A stretch of DNA of 64,000 nt from NCBI RefSeq assembly GCF_027627455.1, contig NZ_CP115483.1:3162001-3226000 (forward strand). The letters run 5' to 3'. The notes under the pieces were generated by a model. It was given only the letters and a program-made list of their open reading frames with translations, searched no databases and was not told the DNA's origin. A program made the position numbers and the translations under genes. This stretch comes from Sphingobacterium sp. SYP-B4668. Its GTDB lineage: Bacteria > Bacteroidota > Bacteroidia > Sphingobacteriales > Sphingobacteriaceae. Positions 1 to 8,501 of this stretch are shown here, piece after piece. The first letter of the stretch is position 1. The number at the start of each line of letters is the position of its first letter.

Positions 1-1330
1 GAGGAATACTCTGACCAGCAAGATTAATCGTTTGTTGCAAGGCTTTAATCTCCAATGGGGCTAAGAGGTCCGCAGGTAACAGTGATTTTTCGATGCACTG
101 TGCGGCAGCAAATCCAACAGCTTGTCCTCCAAATGCTGCAGTAGCCATCACTCGGGAGGATCCGTGCGCTACATGTGAAGTACTCATGCAACGTCCTGCG
201 TAAAATAGGTTCCGAATCTCCTTACTCACGTGACAGCTATAAGGAATCTCATATACACCTTTTGAATGATACTGAATACAACCTCCCGTCTTACTGTAGA
301 CACCATCTGCAGGGTGAAGGTCAATAGCCCATCCTCCAAAAGCTATCGTGTCTGGATGTTGTCGCTGCTCGATAATGTCCTGCTGTATAAGTGTATGATA
401 TCCCAAAAAACGTCGACTCTCGCGTTTTCCAGGAATTACGCCGACCCATTCCAAGGTCATGTTCTCTGCTTCTGGAAAATTTCCAGAATTTTTAATATAA
501 TCCCATACACCATACACCACACTCCACAATTCCCATTTAATTTCTTCCGTATCGTGAATAGTATCTAGTCTTCCCCCATATTCCAACCACCAAAATTTAC
601 ATCCGGACTCTTGGGTTTGGATATTTCCATATCTCGGTATTTTTGTGATGTCCTTTAGCGCGTAGGATGGGGCTTCATATACAACCGGTTTTCCCATATC
701 TTTACTATAAAAATATATAGAGTGTCCCAGCAATTCACCATATTCATCATGATCGGGAGCAAATAGCTCACCATATTCTGCCTTTTCCTCTGCACCCATT
801 TTGTAACTAGCGCCCGACATATAAGCCACGATGCCATCTCCTGATGCATCACAAAATAAGACGGAATCGATATCATAAAAAGTTGAATTTTGACTACAAA
901 ATCCATATATGCTCTTGATGCTATCCGCGGAAGACTTTTCCAATCGGTAAACGGCCGTATTCAGCAAAAGGGTTATATTAGCCTCATTACGCACTTTTTC
1001 TAGTAGAATCGTATCAAAGATGACCGGATTACCTTCTTTATTTTTATAGAGATTCTCTATTAGTATTTCGTCAATGATCCCCCCTTCTCTAGACCATCTA
1101 TTATTATTACCCATATGTGAGGTAGCACCTAATACCCATAGTCTGACTTCACTAGAGGCATTACCTCCCAATACCGGCCTGTCTTGCACTAGCACCACCT
1201 TAACACCAGTCCTAGCTGCTGCAATAGCAGCGCATACACCTGATAATCCTCCTCCTACGACGGTAAAGTCCGCATGTATTCGCTCCGTTTTTAAGGCACG
1301 TAAATCCTTTGCAAATGATTCTTGTATCAT
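1..1330 (-). CDS. FAD-dependent oxidoreductase (FAD_oxidored type), 3' end cut by the window
   Basis: I translated the minus strand from an ATG at 1328-1330 and the frame stays open to base 1 (about 443 residues), so the C-terminus lies outside. Residues 20-60 hold an FAD-binding Rossmann start (VVGGGLSGVCAAIAAARTG) followed by VLVQDRPVLGGNASSEVRLW; the LGGNxSSE signature is typical of the FAD_oxidored family. Further on, a DASGDG segment and an RNLFYAGR segment fit the second and third dinucleotide-contact regions. The substrate is unknown. The gene sits 37 bases downstream of the symporter gene and is probably in the same operon, so it may act on the compound that is imported. No export signal is evident. 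Confidence 0.85.
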   Translation of the reverse strand, partial: MIQESFAKDLRALKTERIHADFTVVGGGLSGVCAAIAAARTGVKVVLVQDRPVLGGNASSEVRLWVLGATSHMGNNNRWSREGGIIDEILIENLYKNKEGNPVIFDTILLEKVRNEANITLLLNTAVYRLEKSSADSIKSIYGFCSQNSTFYDIDSVLFCDASGDGIVAYMSGASYKMGAEEKAEYGELFAPDHDEYGELLGHSIYFYSKDMGKPVVYEAPSYALKDITKIPRYGNIQTQESGCKFWWLEYGGRLDTIHDTEEIKWELWSVVYGVWDYIKNSGNFPEAENMTLEWVGVIPGKRESRRFLGYHTLIQQDIIEQRQHPDTIAFGGWAIDLHPADGVYSKTGGCIQYHSKGVYEIPYSCHVSKEIRNLFYAGRCMSTSHVAHGSSRVMATAAFGGQAVGFAAAQCIEKSLLPADLLAPLEIKALQQTINLAGQSIP

Positions 1331-1367
1331 ATTGTCAATTAAAATTTATATGTTAGGTCTTGATTTG

Positions 1368-3035
1368 TTAGTTCTTCATTCCACGCTTCATAAGCAAAAA
1401 CCCGAGAAGAGCGAATATCGTTCCTGTCGTCACGATTAATGTACGGCCACTATCAGCGAATCCACCGAGTATGCTTACTGTTATACCGGTAAAGAGAATA
1501 CCGATTCCGATAACTTTTAGACTAAATTTGTTATCCTCCCCTACACGTCGTTCTTCTTCTACTGTCATTTGTCCAATACGCTCATGATTACTGTTCTCCC
1601 ACTTCAAATAGGAAGCATACATAGGTGATATTTTATGGGCACAATAGTAGTAAATTTCAAACGCAGCCAAACACACTATTGGAAATACCACACCCAAAAT
1701 CATCTCTTCTGCTCTATCCAACGATAATCCCAAAAGAGGGGTAATAAATTTAAAAATGCCATTGACTACCAAGCTCAGGATGGTCGTGCTGATGGTGGAT
1801 ACACCGGTCTGCCTTTTGGAAAACAAAGACCATATTGTTGGCAAATAGAGGGGTACACCCGTAAGAGCCGCCAAGCTGATAACAACATTTACCACCCCTC
1901 CCATTAATGGAATTAACATGGCGATTAGGATGGTTAATATTCCAAATCCTATCGTGGATAGCGTGGCCGTACGCATCAACACCTTATCTGAGCTATTAGG
2001 TCGAAATCTTCTAAAAATATCGTTTGTAAATACTCCTGCAGCAATATTTAATTTAGAATTCAAGGCACTAGTCGTAGCGAAAATCATCCCCCCTATCATC
2101 AATCCCATCAATCCTGTAGGCAACACTTCCTTACAAATTAAAAGATAGGCACCCTCCGCTTCTGTGCCGATTAATGACGGATTACTCAATTTGTAAATCA
2201 TCGGCGGCAACATCCAGAGAATAGGACTCACTATATACAACAAGCCAAATAGCCAACCTACTTTTTTAGCATCCGTCCCCGTCTTTACACAGGTATAGCG
2301 TTGTACATACGCCCAGTTACCGCCCAAGAATATCGTATTATAGATAGCAAAAGCAATGATAAAACCAATCGTATACTCTCCGCTCAATAGATTAAAAAAT
2401 GCATCAGGCGCTGAATGGATGAAATTGGAAACACCCTCTATTTTATCAAATGATAGCGGAATTACAATAATAACTGCTGCAGTCAAGATTACGAACTGTA
2501 GAATGTCTGTCGATACGACGGCCCAAAGCCCGCCAAGCGAGACATAAAGAATACACAGCGCGCCCAACAAAAAAATACAGGTATTGAGTGACAGTCCTGT
2601 AGATACTTCCACAATCTTGGCTACTGGATACAGGAACGATGCCGTCAGAAAAAGCGAGATCAATAAAAAGAGGTAGGTATATGTCTTTTGGGTCTTGACG
2701 CCTAGCCGCTCATTAATATACTCGGCAGCAGTCAAAGCGCCGGTTTTATGCCATCTAGGTGCTATAATAGTCCCCACGACGAAGCCCGCGATAGCCATTG
2801 TCCATTGAATAGTCACGGACACCCATCCCTGCTGATAGGCGATGGAGCCCCACACCACAAAGGTTCCGGCAGAAAAGAACCCCATAAACAAAGACAATCC
2901 ACTCATTTGCCATGGCATAGCACCTCCCCCCGCAAAGAATGATTTCATGTTCTTGCCTTTCTTCATAAAAGAAAGTCCAACAACAACAATTCCAACAGAA
3001 AATAATATGAGCGTAATGATATCTAATGTATTCAC
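1368..3035 (-). CDS. Sodium:solute symporter (SSS) family transporter
   Basis: This 555-residue integral membrane protein has about 13-14 hydrophobic segments. The first ones read DIITLILFSVGIVVVGLSF and SGLSLFMGFFSAGTFVVWG. The length and the order of segments fit the SSS (SLC5-like) family, which couples uptake of sugars, sialic acid, amino or organic acids to sodium. The substrate cannot be read from the sequence. The start codon is GTG; no better upstream ATG exists. A promoter and a 21-base palindrome lie upstream (3086-3153), giving a leader of about 80 bases. The downstream FAD oxidoreductase is probably co-transcribed. Confidence 0.9.
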   Translation of the reverse strand: MNTLDIITLILFSVGIVVVGLSFMKKGKNMKSFFAGGGAMPWQMSGLSLFMGFFSAGTFVVWGSIAYQQGWVSVTIQWTMAIAGFVVGTIIAPRWHKTGALTAAEYINERLGVKTQKTYTYLFLLISLFLTASFLYPVAKIVEVSTGLSLNTCIFLLGALCILYVSLGGLWAVVSTDILQFVILTAAVIIVIPLSFDKIEGVSNFIHSAPDAFFNLLSGEYTIGFIIAFAIYNTIFLGGNWAYVQRYTCVKTGTDAKKVGWLFGLLYIVSPILWMLPPMIYKLSNPSLIGTEAEGAYLLICKEVLPTGLMGLMIGGMIFATTSALNSKLNIAAGVFTNDIFRRFRPNSSDKVLMRTATLSTIGFGILTILIAMLIPLMGGVVNVVISLAALTGVPLYLPTIWSLFSKRQTGVSTISTTILSLVVNGIFKFITPLLGLSLDRAEEMILGVVFPIVCLAAFEIYYYCAHKISPMYASYLKWENSNHERIGQMTVEEERRVGEDNKFSLKVIGIGILFTGITVSILGGFADSGRTLIVTTGTIFALLGFLLMKRGMKN

Positions 3036-3085
3036 AAATAGTTTTTTTTGGACTTATAATAGGTATTCCGTGCAGACTCCAAAAA

Positions 3086-3106
3086 CAATGGGCTTAAAGC
3101 CCATTG
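3086..3106. promoter_or_regulatory. Perfect inverted repeat, probable operator of the symporter operon
   Basis: Arms CAATGGGCTT (3086-3095) and AAGCCCATTG (3097-3106) are exact inverted repeats around one central A. The site lies just downstream of the predicted promoter (start of transcription near 3116) and about 50 bases before the symporter start codon. That position suits a repressor site. There is no T-run after it, so it is unlikely to be a terminator. The regulator is not in the window. Confidence 0.55.
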
Positions 3107-3122
3107 AATTGACTGAACAAAA

Positions 3123-3153
3123 CAAATATATACTTTTATGAAGGCAGCTTCAA
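3123..3153 (-). promoter_or_regulatory. Bacteroidota-type promoter for the symporter operon
   Basis: On the minus strand, TTG (3151-3153), a 20-base spacer and TATATTTG (3123-3130) match the Bacteroidota housekeeping pattern TTTG/TAnnTTTG. Transcription would start near 3116, upstream of the palindrome at 3086-3106. Confidence 0.55.
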
Positions 3154-3589
3154 GCATATCCAGCATTAAATCATCGGTAACGATTGCGGTATCGATACCG
3201 ATATGAATTACCTATACCAAAAGCTCGTGAAAGCCCCCCAACACATTATCAAACGTGCCAAATTGAAAATTACCCATCTAGTCTTGGGGACACAAAAATC
3301 AACTGACAGACGAGCAAGATAATCAAGATTTCGCTCAAAATGGAACACCTCCCCTTCGCGATTACGGTATCAGCGATATGGTATTCACCTACATTACAGA
3401 CTAAAAATATTTTCAGCCCATTTGTCAATGTATCTATCTTACCATTAATAGCTTATTTAGATTGGGCAACGAGCATTGAGACGCTGATAATAAGGAAAAT
3501 AGGGGTTATAATTCTTATGATGAAATAGTATTTAGACAAAAATATAAGCAACAGATGATGAAAAAAAATATTACTGATCGCTTTTCCAA
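3154..3589. other. Non-coding stretch with a repeated palindromic motif
   Basis: I see no credible gene here. A 14-base perfect palindrome CGGTATCGATACCG lies at 3187-3200, inside a looser inverted repeat (ATCGGTA 3173-3179, TACCGAT 3196-3202). A related stretch, CGATTACGGTATC at 3359-3371, repeats CGATTGCGGTATC at 3181-3193 with one change. These look like sites for a LacI-like or similar regulator, but no such gene is next to them. Confidence 0.35.
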
Positions 3590-4768
3590 CTATACTCTTC
3601 TTAGAATCACGGCAGAGGCCCCACCGCCGCCATTACATATTGCTGCTAGACCATACGTGCCTCCTTCCTGATTGAGTACACTAGAAAGTGTTACCAATAT
3701 TCGAGCGCCAGAGCATCCCAGTGGGTGCCCCAGTGACACCGCACCGCCATAGACATTTATCTTGCTCAACGATATATCCAAAATCTTGGCATTTGCTAAA
3801 GCCACCACAGAGAATGCTTCATTAAACTCAAAATAGTCGATATCGGATATTGATAGGCCAGCTTTCTTCAAGACCTTATTAGAGGCCACACTAGGAGTCG
3901 TCGTAAACCATTCGGGCGCTTGCTCAGCATCCGCATAGGCTATTATCTCAGCAAGCGGAGTCAAGGATAGCGCATTCATTTTTTCTTCACTGACCAATAT
4001 CAATACCGCAGCGCCATCGCTGATGGTAGACGCGTTGGCTGCAGTGATCGTACCATCCTTCTTAAAGGCTGATTTTAGAGTAGGAATTTTATCCACATTA
4101 ACCTGACTATATTCCTCGTCCTGCCCAACTATCAGCTCACCCCGCTTTGTTTCTATTGTCATCGGAAATACTTCGTTTGCAAATTTACCTCGCTCCCAAG
4201 CCTCTCGACTTCGGGTATAAGAGGCAATCGCATACGCATCCTGCTCCTGACGGGTAATGGCATATTTAGCCGCACACAATTCACCAAAAGCTCCCATAGC
4301 TTCCTGACTGTAGGCATCAGTAAGGCCATCTTTTTGCAAGCCATCCACGAATGACTGGTTTCCATATTTGGCCCCCCAGCGCACTGCTGGTGCATAGTAG
4401 GGAGCCTGACTCATGCTCTCCATCCCCCCTGCCAGCACCAGATCTGCATCTCCTAGCAAGATGGACTGCATAGCCAACCCTACCGCCTTCATTCCACTAG
4501 CACATACTTTATTGATAGTTGTGGCAGGCACGCTATCTGGAAGTCCCGAGAATTTGGCTACCTGTCGTGCCGGAGCCTGCCCAATATTCGCCTGCAATAC
4601 ACATCCCATCAATATTTCATCCACTTCTTCGGCGGCAACACCAGCCTGAGACATCGCGGCTACTGCCGCACTCGCTCCCAGTCTAGTCGCTGAAAGACCG
4701 GATAATGCCCCCCCAAAACTACCTATGGCTGTACGTTGCGCTGCTACGATAAATACTCTTTTTGACAT
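3590..4768 (-). CDS. Acetyl-CoA C-acyltransferase (thiolase)
   Basis: A 392-residue thiolase, the usual length for biosynthetic or degradative thiolases. The nucleophile is C89 in NKVCASGMKAV; H348 in GHPLGCSG and C378 in CNGGGGAS complete the active site. NEAF, which holds the oxyanion-hole asparagine, is also present. It either cleaves 3-ketoacyl-CoA to acetyl-CoA in beta-oxidation or condenses acetyl-CoA. The acyl-CoA dehydrogenase and FadB-like genes next door favour degradation; the B. subtilis counterpart by context is MmgA. The start has an unusually good ribosome site for this group, AAGGAG six bases before ATG. It is divergent from the acyl-CoA dehydrogenase gene. Confidence 0.93.
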   Translation of the reverse strand: MSKRVFIVAAQRTAIGSFGGALSGLSATRLGASAAVAAMSQAGVAAEEVDEILMGCVLQANIGQAPARQVAKFSGLPDSVPATTINKVCASGMKAVGLAMQSILLGDADLVLAGGMESMSQAPYYAPAVRWGAKYGNQSFVDGLQKDGLTDAYSQEAMGAFGELCAAKYAITRQEQDAYAIASYTRSREAWERGKFANEVFPMTIETKRGELIVGQDEEYSQVNVDKIPTLKSAFKKDGTITAANASTISDGAAVLILVSEEKMNALSLTPLAEIIAYADAEQAPEWFTTTPSVASNKVLKKAGLSISDIDYFEFNEAFSVVALANAKILDISLSKINVYGGAVSLGHPLGCSGARILVTLSSVLNQEGGTYGLAAICNGGGGASAVILRRV

Positions 4769-5098
4769 GATTATCTCCTTCGTTTATAATAGTAGCCAAG
4801 TATTCAACTCATCCTCTTCACTACACCGACTACCATGAGAAGACCTGACTCATTATTTAAGTTTATTTCATAAAGGTATAAAAAAGTCCCGATATGGCTT
4901 TTTTGAAAATTGGACAGCCTCTGGCAAAACAGGATATGGAAACATTCCCTCGAAAACACTGATATTAAAGCAGTTTAGAAAAAATTAAATACTAAAGAAT
5001 TGTAAACAAATCTAGTTTTTACTTAATTTCGTATCAATACCTTTAAAGATATCCAATCCATCAAAGGCGTACTATTTAGCCAATAATACTTATAGCAT
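4769..5098. promoter_or_regulatory. Divergent promoter region of the thiolase and acyl-CoA dehydrogenase genes
   Basis: This 330-base region has no gene. For the plus strand, TTG (5000-5002), a 21-base spacer and TAATTTCG (5024-5031) give a one-mismatch Bacteroidota promoter about 60 bases before the acyl-CoA dehydrogenase start. I found no convincing promoter for the thiolase and no clear operator. Confidence 0.35.
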
Positions 5099-6283
5099 AT
5101 GCAGGCAACACAATTGACAGCTGAGCACCAAATATTTCGCGAGACCTTACGACTATTTATACATAAAGAAATCCTCCCCCACATCGACCGATGGGAAAAG
5201 GAAGGACAGATAGATCGTACTATCTGGAAAAAAATGGGAGAGATGGGTTTCCTAGGCCTTAATTATCCAGCGGAATATGGTGGATTAAATGTAGACTTTT
5301 ACTATTCAATGATTCTTTGTGAAGAGCTCTCGCACTGTTATTCTGGAGGATTTACCATTTCGGCACTCGTTATTCAATATATGTCCGCTCCATATCTATT
5401 CAAGCATGCCTCGGAGACGCTCAAGCGCCAATATTTGTCAGGTGTTATCGCTGGTGAGCTCGTTAGCGCCGTCGCTATTACAGAGCCTGGCGCTGGTTCG
5501 GATATCCAGCATATCAAGACTACCGCTGTACGTGAAGGAGATTACTACCTAGTCAATGGCTCCAAGACATTTATTACCAATGGCTATTATGGCGATTTCT
5601 TGATCACTGCTGTCAAAACCGACCCCAGCAAGAAAAGTAAAGGCATTAGTTTGTTGCTGATAGACCGACATAGTCATGGTATAAGCGCCAATAAGATAAA
5701 CAAGATGGGCTGGCATGCATCTGACACCGCCGAGCTCGGCTTCGATCAGGTGAAGGTGCCCATTACCCATCTCATCGGCGAAGAAGGTGCCGGATTTAAA
5801 TATCTAATGGGAGGGCTACAGCTTGAACGCCTCACCGCAGCTATTCACAGTCTATCTACTGCAGATTCGGCACTAAAATACACGTTGGAGTATATCGACA
5901 AGCGCGAGGCCTTTGGTAAGAAGCTCCGAGATTTCCAAACCGTAAGACACCGTATCGCGCAAATGGTCGCTGATTTAGAAACGACAAGAGCCTTTGTTTA
6001 TCATTGCTGTGACTTACAAGAACGTGATGAATATGCTGTCCAAGAGTGCTCCATAGCCAAGCTGCAAACAAGCGAATTAGCCATTCGAGTCGTCAACCAG
6101 TGTTTACAGCTCTTCGGAGGATATGGCTTCACAGAAGATTATAAAATTGCTCGGCTATACCGCGATATTAGGGTCGGTACCATCATCGCTGGCACCTCCG
6201 AGATTATGCTCGAAATAATTGCTAAAACGACTATTGACAAAATAACCTACACCACGCGACAGCAGTCCAACATGAATACATAA
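5099..6283 (+). CDS. Acyl-CoA dehydrogenase, IVD/LCAD-like active-site type
   Basis: A 394-residue flavoprotein of the acyl-CoA dehydrogenase family that oxidises acyl-CoA to 2-enoyl-CoA. Family marks are AITEPGAGSD (flavin/substrate contact), the KREAFGKKL motif and the C-terminal QLFGGYGFTEDY and AGTSEIM motifs. The usual catalytic glutamate of short- and medium-chain enzymes (YEGT) is alanine here (A364 in IIAGT). E243 in QLERLTAA sits where isovaleryl-CoA and long-chain dehydrogenases carry their base. So the enzyme should be active on branched or longer acyl-CoA; chain length is inference. It is followed 98 bases later by the FadB-like gene. By context it resembles B. subtilis mmgC. Confidence 0.93.
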   Translation: MQATQLTAEHQIFRETLRLFIHKEILPHIDRWEKEGQIDRTIWKKMGEMGFLGLNYPAEYGGLNVDFYYSMILCEELSHCYSGGFTISALVIQYMSAPYLFKHASETLKRQYLSGVIAGELVSAVAITEPGAGSDIQHIKTTAVREGDYYLVNGSKTFITNGYYGDFLITAVKTDPSKKSKGISLLLIDRHSHGISANKINKMGWHASDTAELGFDQVKVPITHLIGEEGAGFKYLMGGLQLERLTAAIHSLSTADSALKYTLEYIDKREAFGKKLRDFQTVRHRIAQMVADLETTRAFVYHCCDLQERDEYAVQECSIAKLQTSELAIRVVNQCLQLFGGYGFTEDYKIARLYRDIRVGTIIAGTSEIMLEIIAKTTIDKITYTTRQQSNMNT

Positions 6284-6381
6284 AAACGAATTTCTAAATC
6301 TGTGCTACTAGTCGACATCGAGCTATCACCAATAACAATATAGTTCCTAGGTATTTTGGTTCTTTTTTTAACTCATGCATT

Positions 6382-8496
6382 ATGCCCCACGCCACACATC
6401 AAGACTTTAATCACTTCGACATACAGCAAGGTTCTCAGGGTATTGTAACCCTTGCACGCCGTATTCAAGGCATGCAAGAGCAAACAAATTATATGGACAT
6501 CCTCGAGCAGTTTGCCGATATATGTACCAATATCCTGATCCAGCCTCATATCAAAGGGCTAATATATACCTCCCCATTATTACCGCATGAGGCGGATTAT
6601 AAAGAAATCTACAACAGTACCCTTGATGTTGCCCACTTTGAAAAACGTCTATCTACACTCCTGTATAAAGCCCTGGACCTGCACAAAATCGGCAAGCCAA
6701 TTATCGGAATCATTCAAGGGGCTTGTTCAGGTGTAGCATTATCTTTAACGCTTTGGGCCTCCCATCGTATTGCCGTCGCTAACGCAACCTTAGGATTTTT
6801 GGATTCAAAATATGGTTTATTCCCAGGCTTTGGGGGCACCGTAATGACTTCTTATATTGCAGGAGCTCTAAATACAATTCCATTGCTCACCCAATCCAAG
6901 GTTATTTCCGCACAAGATGCCATCCGGATAGGCATTGTTGATAAGATTGCAGCCAGCACAGATGAGGCAGCATTATTTGCAAGAGACTTAATACAGAACG
7001 CCACGCCTCAAATGATTTCAATCGGACAACTCGCGGAAGCTGACAGAGAAGCTATAGAGAACAGCATCCGTGCGCTAAAAAAACGATGGAACGGTTTGAA
7101 TCCTGGGATAGCGTATGGTTTAGAACTCACTCAAAATACGCTCGATCTATCGTTGGAAGATACACTAATTCAAGAAATAAAACGATACATCGAAGTTTGG
7201 AGGCATCCAGAGGTAATCAGTATGTTGCGTACGCAATACTATGGTGTGCGAGAGGCTTCCCAACAATTGACGACGCTCCCGCCCTCCTTAGACTACAAAC
7301 CTCGTAAGATAGGCGTGCTAGGTGCTGGAATGATGGGTTCAGGAATAGCATATGAAGCCGCTCGCTCAAAAATGGAGGTTATCCTCAAAGATACCACACT
7401 CAAGCAAGCTCAATTAGGGAAAATGCACGCAGACAGCCTCTGTAGGAAACTCATCGAACAAGGGCATATGGATGAGCGCAGCTGTCAAGAGCTCCTATCA
7501 CGCATACATCCTACCCAGGATGACCAGGATCTAAAGGAAGCCGACCTAATTATTGAAGCTGTATACGAAGATAAAAAACTGAAAGCGGAAGTCACTTTAT
7601 CAGCTATGCCACTCCTTCACAACAATGGCTTTTTTGCTTCTAATACGACCTCACTTCCCATTACAGAGCTAGCTTCTGTTACAGCTTCGCCACAGCATTT
7701 CATTGGTATGCATTTTTTTTCACCAGTAGATCGGATGGCATTGGTCGAAATCATAAGAGGCAAATATACGAGTGATGAAACAGAAGCCAAAGCCTTGTAC
7801 ATTGCACGCTTACTGCATAAAATTCCAATAGTAGTGAATGATGGCCCGGGCTTCTATACTTCTCGCATTTTTTTCAACTACCTGTTGGAAGGAATCATTA
7901 TGCTTTTGGAGGGGATTCCTGCATCTCAGATTGAGCAGGAAGCTCGTTTGGCGGGATTTGCAATAGGTCCTTTGGCGGTACTTGATGAAATTTCGCTAGC
8001 ACTCATGTTGCATGTATACGATCAATTTCCATCCCTACACGCCACCCAGCAACGTTGCTACGATTATCTCAACAACCTCATTGCATCAGGGCGCAATGGC
8101 CGCAAGTCCGGAAAAGGCTTTTACGACTACAGTATTGAATCTGGAGTAAAGACAATATGGCAAGATAGCTCCATATTCACGTCTCATCATATCCCTTCAG
8201 GCGACATCATCCAAAAAAGGCTATTGCATATCGTTGCCATAGACGCCTATAGATGTCTAGAAAACAACATTTTACAACATCCAATTGATGGAGATATTGG
8301 ATCAATTCTTGGTATTGGTTATCCCGCACACACCGGTGGAGTATTCAGTCATATTGACCAAGTAGGCCTTAAATCATTTGTAAAAGAATGCAGCATATTC
8401 GCACCGCATGGCGAACAATGGGAAATCCCCACCTCACTGATAACACTAGCAGACAGGGATTTCAAATTTTATAGCAACTTCGACTCGAACTGGTAA
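6382..8496 (+). CDS. FadB/FadJ-like fusion: degenerate enoyl-CoA hydratase domain plus 3-hydroxyacyl-CoA dehydrogenase
   Basis: A 704-residue fusion. The crotonase-type domain covers about residues 15-250; the NAD-binding dehydrogenase follows at about 305-490 (IGVLGAGMMGSG at its start, HFFSPVDRMALVEIIRG as catalytic His/Glu segment), then C-terminal helical domains (NDGPGFYTSR, GRKSGKGFYDY). The dehydrogenase half looks complete. The hydratase half does not: without gaps over 33 residues against E. coli FadB as I recall it, the catalytic glutamates 119 and 139 correspond to S121 and D141, and the glycine-rich oxyanion segment is altered. Hydration may therefore be lost or changed. Length matches FadJ/FadB (about 715). 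It ends 5 bases from the convergent prpD gene. Confidence 0.88.
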   Translation: MPHATHQDFNHFDIQQGSQGIVTLARRIQGMQEQTNYMDILEQFADICTNILIQPHIKGLIYTSPLLPHEADYKEIYNSTLDVAHFEKRLSTLLYKALDLHKIGKPIIGIIQGACSGVALSLTLWASHRIAVANATLGFLDSKYGLFPGFGGTVMTSYIAGALNTIPLLTQSKVISAQDAIRIGIVDKIAASTDEAALFARDLIQNATPQMISIGQLAEADREAIENSIRALKKRWNGLNPGIAYGLELTQNTLDLSLEDTLIQEIKRYIEVWRHPEVISMLRTQYYGVREASQQLTTLPPSLDYKPRKIGVLGAGMMGSGIAYEAARSKMEVILKDTTLKQAQLGKMHADSLCRKLIEQGHMDERSCQELLSRIHPTQDDQDLKEADLIIEAVYEDKKLKAEVTLSAMPLLHNNGFFASNTTSLPITELASVTASPQHFIGMHFFSPVDRMALVEIIRGKYTSDETEAKALYIARLLHKIPIVVNDGPGFYTSRIFFNYLLEGIIMLLEGIPASQIEQEARLAGFAIGPLAVLDEISLALMLHVYDQFPSLHATQQRCYDYLNNLIASGRNGRKSGKGFYDYSIESGVKTIWQDSSIFTSHHIPSGDIIQKRLLHIVAIDAYRCLENNILQHPIDGDIGSILGIGYPAHTGGVFSHIDQVGLKSFVKECSIFAPHGEQWEIPTSLITLADRDFKFYSNFDSNW

Positions 8497-8501
8497 AAGA
8501 T

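Noticed and set aside
655..906. A short minus-strand frame at the left end as a separate gene
   Set aside because: It overlaps, in another frame, the partial FAD oxidoreductase that is open from 1330 to the window edge.
3257..3266. TTTGGCACG on the minus strand as a sigma-54 -24 element upstream of the symporter
   Set aside because: The matching -12 GC element is missing at the right distance, and a better housekeeping promoter is at 3123-3153.
3340..3528. A 62-codon plus-strand frame as a gene
   Set aside because: No recognisable features; it overlaps the repeated regulatory-looking motif.
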